The position numbers and the translations under genes are program-made. Under the pieces are notes generated by a model that was not told the origin of the DNA, did not search any database, and saw only the letters and a list, made by a program, of their open reading frames with translations. From the NCBI GenBank assembly GCA_039621445.1, contig CP154954.1:32837455-32901454 (forward strand): a stretch of 64,000 bases of DNA. The letters run 5' to 3'. The stretch's first letter is position 1, and each line of letters opens with the position of its first letter. The stretch comes from Euglena gracilis (lineage: Eukaryota; Euglenida; Euglenophyceae; Euglenales). Shown here one piece after another: positions 62,640 through 64,000 of this stretch.

Positions 62640-63755
62640 GAAAAAGGAAACAAAGGTACCAACTGCAAAAACAACACAACAACAATAACAAAACAACTTA
62701 ACCCTCTCCTCCCATAGAGGGGTTCAATCTCAGCTGACTTCCATACAGAATGGACAAACCCTTGTTGATGACCGAGGGAGAGAAACACACACACAGGGGG
62801 AACTGTTGGTTGATTATGCGAGAAAAATGAGGGAGTGGGCAAAAGAAGGATAGTCATTCTGCAGGTGTGACTCCTCCTTTCAAGCTCTGTAGTGTGTGCC
62901 TCTGTTTCGGTGTGTGTGTGTGCATGCGCATGTGTAGCTCTGACCCAAAGGTGGGCAATGAGGTTAACGTAGGATGGCTCAGCGTGTGGCATCTGGTTTC
63001 TGGGCACGGCATACTTCAATGGCGATGGACCGACCCACACCGAAAGGATGCATTTTGTTTGCAATGCACATCATTGCACAGAGTGGCTTGCTGGGTGTGT
63101 CCAGTGTGCCGAAATGAAATGCGCAAAAGGGGTGATTGCCACCTGCACCACGCGAACCCGATTAGTGGGAAAGGAAGGGACAGCGGTGGGTCAGAGGAGG
63201 CAGGTTGGAGGGGCAGGGAGGGAAGGGAGCGGTGCTCCGTGAAGTGCCTACGTGAGAGCCGGGGGGAAATGGTGGGAAGGGAGGCCCAGCCCTCCCGTCT
63301 TCGCCCCCCTTTCTCCCGCACTGGCCATCCACGGGTTGGGTGGTTGGGGTGGATGAAGCTACCCCCCCTCGGTCCTGCATGCGGATGAGTGTCAGGACTG
63401 TGCGTGATGAGTCCCAGAACAACCTTCAGGGGAACGACATAGGGAGGGCACATAATGCGGGAGTGGTGTCACATATTCCTTGGCGCGGCTGTTTTCTCAA
63501 CGGGCAAAACAAACTGATGTGGAATAAAACAAATTGTCTTTTGAAGTTCACCTCCTCTTCTTGAAAATGACCAACAGTTTTGTTTTCGCAAACAGAAACG
63601 TGGTTTGTACGGAGGGGACACAAACAAAAATGAATCCCTCTCAAAGACAACTGAGGAAGAGCAAGACGCAAAGGCATCGGGGCTGAAGGGAGGCATTCGC
63701 CCAAATGGGACACACACAGGACAGAAACGGAGTTGGGGCTGGCGGTGGTGGGCAG
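62640..63755. other. Intron or intergenic DNA at the right end
   Basis: It contains a CA-rich stretch near 62785 and a GTGT-rich stretch near 62910. A GC-rich block at 63170-63340 has no frame with usable splice sites. No gene is called. Confidence 0.35.
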
Positions 63756-63759
63756 CGGC

Positions 63760-63919
63760 CTAGAACGACCCGAGGCCGTCGGGGGGCCCCTGCAGGGCCT
63801 TGCGGCCGGTGGGCCGGGGCCCGGGGGCGGTCGGGGAGTGGCTGACCATCCGCTTCCCCAGCAGAGCGCTTCCCTGGTACGTGACGCAGCCCCCCGGTCC
63901 GAGGCGGCCCTTCGGCGTT
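63760..63919 (-). CDS. Last exon of an unrecognised gene
   Basis: CCTCTCGTCCACAG precedes one base and 52 codons encoding TPKGRLGPGGCVTYQGSALL, GKRMVSHSPTAPGPRPTG and a tail ending DGLGSF, then TAG at 63762-63760. More than 90% of codons end in G or C, as in the FKBP and PDCD5 exons. Upstream exons lie beyond the window. The tail is low-complexity (Gly, Pro, Arg), so no family is assigned. Confidence 0.65.
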
Positions 63920-63971
63920 CTGTGGACGAGAGGGGTTGGCCCGCAGCGTTTTGAGCTGGGGGTTGTTGTTG

Positions 63972-64000
63972 TCAATGGTTGCCATCAGGCATTATTTTTT
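63972..64000 (-). repeat. Possible edge of an R1 element
   Basis: The window ends in CAGGCATTATTTTTT, the same word that starts R1-type sequence at 48110 (ACAGGCATTATTATTTTTTAAGG). The remainder would lie beyond the window. Confidence 0.4.

Noticed and set aside
1-64000. Bacterial or phage origin
   Set aside because: Spliced FKBP and PDCD5 genes, a tRNA with internal A and B boxes and a T-run terminator, and no ribosome binding sites all indicate eukaryotic nuclear DNA.

Overview
This is nuclear DNA of an intron-rich eukaryote, most likely a unicellular alga or protist; I cannot name the lineage. The evidence is short coding exons (about 30-330 bases) bounded by AG/GT splice sites, introns of 0.3-5 kb, an RNA polymerase III type tRNA gene, and no bacterial operons or ribosome binding sites. 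The exons stand out because they are GC-rich with a strong preference for G or C at third codon positions. The introns and gaps are a mosaic of interspersed repeats, G/C homopolymer runs and microsatellites. Nearly all long open frames in the window are accidental, caused by GC-rich and simple-sequence DNA.

Every spliced gene I could reconstruct lies on the minus strand, so genes read from high to low coordinates. From right to left: the last exon of an unrecognised gene (63760-63919); a lone, less GC-rich exon (62480-62632); a tRNA-Ala(CGC) gene (59421-59492); gene B (56519-43473, 13 exons, stop visible), a membrane protein built from seven copies of a helix module; gene A (42290-19100, 20 exons, stop visible), an unrecognised multi-pass membrane protein with a soluble N-terminal part; an FKBP-type prolyl isomerase (16320-13080, start and stop both visible); PDCD5 (7669-6022, first exon missing); and a PIH1-like gene (4782 to about 1354, partial). 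Reading phase is conserved across almost every exon junction of genes A, B, FKBP and PDCD5, which is the main support for these models. A protease-like exon (33964-34060) lies inside an intron of gene A and does not fit its phase.

The non-coding DNA falls into recurrent families. R1 is a 250-430 base element with CCTTAAAAA-rich ends. R2 is a 250-450 base element with GGCGGTCCTTAA-type ends. R1 and R2 share the same internal core of about 130 bases. R3 occurs as back-to-back arrays. R4 to R6 are foldback elements edged by runs of C and G. There is also a 430-base inverted repeat pair, a 12-base minisatellite beginning at a splice donor, a 38-base perfect hairpin and a duplicated poly(A) tract.

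No CRISPR array, operon, phage or complete autonomous transposon was seen. The most unusual content is the seven-module membrane protein of gene B and the shared-core repeats, one of which makes up almost the whole of one gene B intron.
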